Positions 7,131-8,418 of a stretch of 8,418 nucleotides of DNA are shown here, piece after piece. The position numbers were made by a program, and so were the translations under genes. The notes under the pieces were generated by a model that was not told where the DNA came from, searched no databases, and saw nothing but the letters and a program-made list of their open reading frames with translations. Positions within the stretch are counted from its first letter, which is position 1. Every line of letters begins with the position of its first letter. Origin of the DNA: Methanothermococcus okinawensis (GTDB lineage: Archaea > AGJL01 > Methanococci > Methanococcales > Methanococcaceae); the NCBI GenBank assembly GCA_015661555.1, contig DQVW01000066.1, positions 1 through 8,418 of the forward strand, written 5' to 3'.

Positions 7131-7140
7131 TTTAAATATT
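7131..7140 (+). promoter_or_regulatory. Candidate TATA box upstream of the GC-rich island
   Basis: TTTAAATATT lies 7 nt after the secE stop. A start site about 25 nt downstream would fall at 7157-7161, exactly where the GC-rich, foldable stretch begins. A second box-like string (TTTATAAATA, 7114-7123) overlaps the secE stop. Confidence 0.4.
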
Positions 7141-7155
7141 CATATTCCTTCCTGC

Positions 7156-7236
7156 GCCCATCTGTGGGGGTAAATGTGAGGAGTTTCCGCTACGATTTCA
7201 AAAGGTAGCGGATAACCAGAAGGGCTGATTAGAGGG
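7156..7236 (+). ncRNA. Candidate structured RNA (stand-alone ncRNA or spt5/nusG leader)
   Basis: A stretch with about 50 percent G+C is bounded on its 3' side by sequence that is almost pure A/T (7241-7300). An 8-bp perfect hairpin pairs 7186-7193 (TCCGCTAC) with 7205-7212 around an 11-nt loop. An outer helix pairs GCCC (7156-7159) with GGGC (7222-7225) and TCTG (7161-7164) with CAGA (7217-7220), separated by one A-A mismatch. GGGGG and the following bases (7165-7185) remain unpaired in this fold. CCCA (7157-7160) can alternatively pair with TGGG (7165-7168), excluding the outer helix. GC islands of this kind mark ncRNA genes in AT-rich hyperthermophiles such as M. jannaschii. No known RNA family was recognised. 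Strand follows the TATA-like box at 7131; the reverse strand folds too. Confidence 0.5.
7176..7208 (+). other. Possible 10-codon mini-ORF inside the structured island
   Basis: GTG at 7176 is preceded by GGGGGT (7166-7171) with a 4-nt spacer, the same geometry used by the surrounding genes. It encodes MRSFRYDFKR and stops at TAG 7206-7208, in the 3' arm of the hairpin at 7186-7212. It could be a leader peptide coupled to folding, or chance. Purely a reading of the sequence; no homologue is known to me. Confidence 0.2.
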
Positions 7237-7286
7237 TAGTAAATTATTTATATCAATTTATTAAAAATTTTTAAAGTTCTTTTTAA

Positions 7287-7294
7287 TTTATAAT
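7287..7294 (+). promoter_or_regulatory. Candidate TATA box for spt5/nusG
   Basis: TTTATAAT in the AT-rich stretch 7241-7330 would place transcription start near 7314-7318, giving a leader of about 25-30 nt before the ATG at 7343. If it is used, the gene is independent of the upstream GC-rich RNA. Confidence 0.4.
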
Positions 7295-7310
7295 TTCCAC
7301 TATTTTGCCC

Positions 7311-7317
7311 TTTTTTT
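7311..7317 (+). terminator. T-tract, possible archaeal terminator of the upstream RNA
   Basis: A run of seven T follows CCC, and TTCTTTTT (7277-7284) lies shortly before. Archaeal RNA polymerase terminates at oligo-T without needing a hairpin, so either run could end the GC-rich RNA or the ftsZ-secE transcript. In such AT-rich DNA the runs could also be chance. Confidence 0.25.
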
Positions 7318-7332
7318 AAATACTCTTTTTGT

Positions 7333-7338
7333 GGTGGT
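7333..7338 (+). promoter_or_regulatory. Ribosome binding site deciding the spt5/nusG start
   Basis: GGTGGT ends 4 nt before the ATG at 7343. The in-frame GTG codons at 7331 and 7334 overlap the site and are not likely starts. Confidence 0.65.
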
Positions 7339-7342
7339 TATC

Positions 7343-7783
7343 ATGATATATGCAGTTAGAACTATAGCAGGTCAGGAGAAAAATGTCGCTGAATTTTTAG
7401 CATCCAAAGCTGAGAAGGAGAAGATAGACATATACTCCATACTGGCCACTGAGGACCTAAAGGGATACGTACTGGTGGAGGCACCAAATAGAGGTGCGGT
7501 GGAGGAGCTGGTAAGGAGGACTTATAAGGTTAGGGGGATAGTACCTGGAGAGGCAACAGTAGATGAACTGGAACACCTGCTGTCACCACATAAGATAATA
7601 GAGAACATAGAGAAGGGAGACATCGTGGAGTTGATAGCAGGACCCTTTAAAGGTGAGAGAGGTAGGGTTATAAGGGTGGATAAACACAAGGAGGAGGTAA
7701 CACTGGAGTTGATAGATGCGGCAGTTCCCATACCTGTGACAGTTGGTGTTGAGCAGGTGAAGATCGTCTCAAAGAGCACCTGA
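7343..7783 (+). CDS. spt5: Transcription elongation factor Spt5/NusG (146 aa)
   Basis: This is the archaeal homologue of eukaryotic Spt5 and bacterial NusG. With Spt4 (not in this window) it binds the RNA polymerase clamp, closes the DNA channel and raises processivity. The NGN domain covers about residues 1-80: MIYAVRTIAGQEKNVAEFL at the start, GYVLVEA (41-47) and VRGIVPG (63-69). The KOW domain follows at about 90-122 with KGDIVELIAGPFKGERGRV (91-109). Length and domain content match the usual single-KOW archaeal form (147 aa in M. jannaschii). The ATG at 7343 is chosen because of GGTGGT at a 4-nt spacer and because family members begin MI[FY]AVRT. A GTG at 7331 would add four residues. It follows secE after the structured spacer and precedes rpl11 by 63 nt. 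Often named nusG in bacteria-style annotation. Confidence 0.95.
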   Translation: MIYAVRTIAGQEKNVAEFLASKAEKEKIDIYSILATEDLKGYVLVEAPNRGAVEELVRRTYKVRGIVPGEATVDELEHLLSPHKIIENIEKGDIVELIAGPFKGERGRVIRVDKHKEEVTLELIDAAVPIPVTVGVEQVKIVSKST

Positions 7784-7793
7784 TTAACGTAAA

Positions 7794-7802
7794 TTTTAAA
7801 TA
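7794..7802 (+). promoter_or_regulatory. Candidate TATA box for rpl11
   Basis: TTTTAAATA in the 63-nt spacer after spt5/nusG would start transcription near 7821-7825, leaving a leader of about 22-25 nt that includes the GGTGAT site. Read-through from the spt5 promoter is also possible. Confidence 0.4.
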
Positions 7803-7836
7803 GAGAGGTTATTTATCAAAGATTACAAATTTAAAA

Positions 7837-7842
7837 GGTGAT
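7837..7842 (+). promoter_or_regulatory. Ribosome binding site deciding the rpl11 start
   Basis: GGTGAT, a full match to the anti-Shine-Dalgarno sequence typical of methanogens, ends 4 nt before the ATG at 7847. The in-frame GTG at 7838 lies inside it. Confidence 0.7.
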
Positions 7843-7846
7843 TAAG

Positions 7847-8335
7847 ATGGGTACTGAGGTAGTAGAAGTACTGGTAACTGGAGGTAAAGCTACAGCGGGA
7901 CCACCTCTTGGCCCTGCTATAGGACCCCTAGGTATAAACGTAATGAAGGTAGTGAAGGAGATCAACGAGAAGACAAAGGCCTACGAGGGGATGAGTGTCC
8001 CAGTTAAGATCATCGTAAATACCGAGGATAAGACCTTCAAGATAGAGGTTGGTATACCTCCAACATCGGCACTTATAAAGAAGGAATTAAACATTGAGAA
8101 GGGTTCCTCAGAACCTAAACACAAGATAGTGGGTAACCTCACCATGGAGCAGGCTGTGAAGATTGCCAAGATGAAGAAGGACTCTATGCTCTCCTATACC
8201 TTGAAAAATGCCACAAAAGAGGTAGTGGGAACCTGTGTGTCCATGGGGGTTACAGTGGATGGGAAGGATCCAAAAGAAGTGATAAAGTTGATAGATAAGG
8301 GGGAGTACGACCAGTACTTCAAGGAGGACAATTAA
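7847..8335 (+). CDS. rpl11: Large ribosomal subunit protein uL11 (162 aa)
   Basis: This protein binds the GTPase-associated centre of 23S rRNA and, with the stalk proteins, helps factor binding. The N-terminal domain shows VEVLVTGGKATAGPPLGPAIGPL with conserved Pro19, Pro20, Pro23 and Pro27 (the proline-rich helix bound by thiostrepton in bacteria). VGIPPTSALIKKEL (68-81) is the interdomain part. The C-terminal rRNA-binding domain has KIAKMKKDSMLSYTLKNA and GTCVSMGVTVDGKDPKEV. The residue after GTC is Val, where I recall Gly in M. jannaschii; this position tolerates variation. Its 162 residues match the archaeal form (161 in M. jannaschii). The ATG with GGTGAT upstream is preferred over a GTG 9 nt earlier. 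The genes for L1, L10 and L12 that follow L11 in many prokaryotes are not here: a convergent gene begins at once, its stop overlapping this one. Confidence 0.97.
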   Translation: MGTEVVEVLVTGGKATAGPPLGPAIGPLGINVMKVVKEINEKTKAYEGMSVPVKIIVNTEDKTFKIEVGIPPTSALIKKELNIEKGSSEPKHKIVGNLTMEQAVKIAKMKKDSMLSYTLKNATKEVVGTCVSMGVTVDGKDPKEVIKLIDKGEYDQYFKEDN

Positions 8336-8418
8336 CCTCTTAACTCTTTTTCCAGGTAGTACCTGGCTACCGCCCTGGAGAACATTATCCACAGCCCAAA
8401 GTTTACCACACTAACTAC
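8332..8418 (-). CDS. C-terminal end of an unidentified, probably membrane, protein (partial)
   Basis: On the - strand this frame is open from the window edge to a TAA at 8334-8332 and gives 28 residues: VVSVVNFGLWIMFSRAVA, then RYYLEKELRG. The other two - strand frames have a stop within the first seven bases from the window edge. A hydrophobic stretch followed by a charged tail fits the last membrane helix and cytoplasmic end of an integral membrane protein, but the piece is too short for a family call. The stop codon overlaps the rpl11 stop, a tail-to-tail overlap like the near-contact at 4581/4583. Coding status is likely rather than certain. Confidence 0.42.
   Translation of the reverse strand, partial: VVSVVNFGLWIMFSRAVARYYLEKELRG

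Noticed and set aside
7174..7179. ATG-TGA start-stop element in the spacer
   Set aside because: It is only two codons and the spacing from GGGGGT is 2 nt, poorer than for the adjacent GTG at 7176.
7176..7228. C/D box sRNA (GTGAGGA at 7176 as C box, CTGA at 7225 as D box)
   Set aside because: The C-like box has one mismatch at a key position, the flanking terminal stem is weak (UAA/UUA), no C'/D' pair is visible and the interior folds into an 8-bp hairpin, which would block guide pairing.
7156..7236. H/ACA guide RNA or fluoride (crcB) riboswitch
   Set aside because: No ACA box follows the basal helix on either strand and no K-turn is clear. AGGGCTGAT resembles the 3' part of some crcB RNAs, but the GGxGAUG...CCCGCC 5' half and the pseudoknot partner are missing.
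1..8418. CRISPR array, tRNA or rRNA gene, insertion sequence or integrase
   Set aside because: No regularly spaced direct repeats, no cloverleaf-like segment, no rRNA-like stretch, no transposase motif and no terminal inverted repeats were seen on reading both strands.

Overview
The window reads as a chromosomal segment of a thermophilic methanogenic archaeon of the Methanococcales (Methanocaldococcus/Methanotorris/Methanothermococcus relatives). The evidence is an archaeal topoisomerase VI A subunit, an FtsZ close to the M. jannaschii type, the archaeal order ftsZ-secE-spt5/nusG-rpl11, AT-rich spacers with TATA-like boxes, and strong GGTGRT ribosome binding sites 4-5 nt before the start codons. 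From memory, topoisomerase VI A, ftsZ, secE, nusG and L11 correspond to M. jannaschii MJ0369-MJ0373, so the right half is a conserved housekeeping block. No sequence search could be run.

Layout. Positions 1-198 are the 3' end of a PhoU-family gene. Positions 284-4581 hold a tight three-gene operon on the + strand. Two large DUF2341 proteins, each with a concanavalin-like beta-sandwich, flank a small membrane-anchored protein. The first has a prepilin-like N-terminus and all three are rich in N-glycosylation sequons, so this looks like a cell-surface or pilus-like module of unknown role. It is the accessory part of the window. One base beyond it, in convergent orientation, lies top6A (4583-5680, - strand). 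A short divergent promoter region separates top6A from ftsZ (5787-6884), which is followed after 12 nt by secE (6897-7124).

The 218-bp spacer 7125-7342 is the longest non-coding stretch. It holds a GC-rich island of about 85 nt (7150-7236) with a strong hairpin, an enclosing helix, a competing alternative hairpin, its own TATA-like box and a possible 10-codon mini-ORF. It is the best candidate for an undescribed element: either a stand-alone ncRNA or a structured leader. Then come spt5/nusG (7343-7783) and rpl11 (7847-8335), each with a plausible promoter. The window ends with the tail of a convergent gene on the - strand (8332-8418) whose stop codon overlaps that of rpl11.

The right half serves core functions: DNA topology, cell division, protein export, transcription elongation and translation. 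For four genes the ribosome binding site contains an in-frame GTG exactly 9 nt before the likely ATG start. I chose the ATG in each case and give the longer alternative in the entry.
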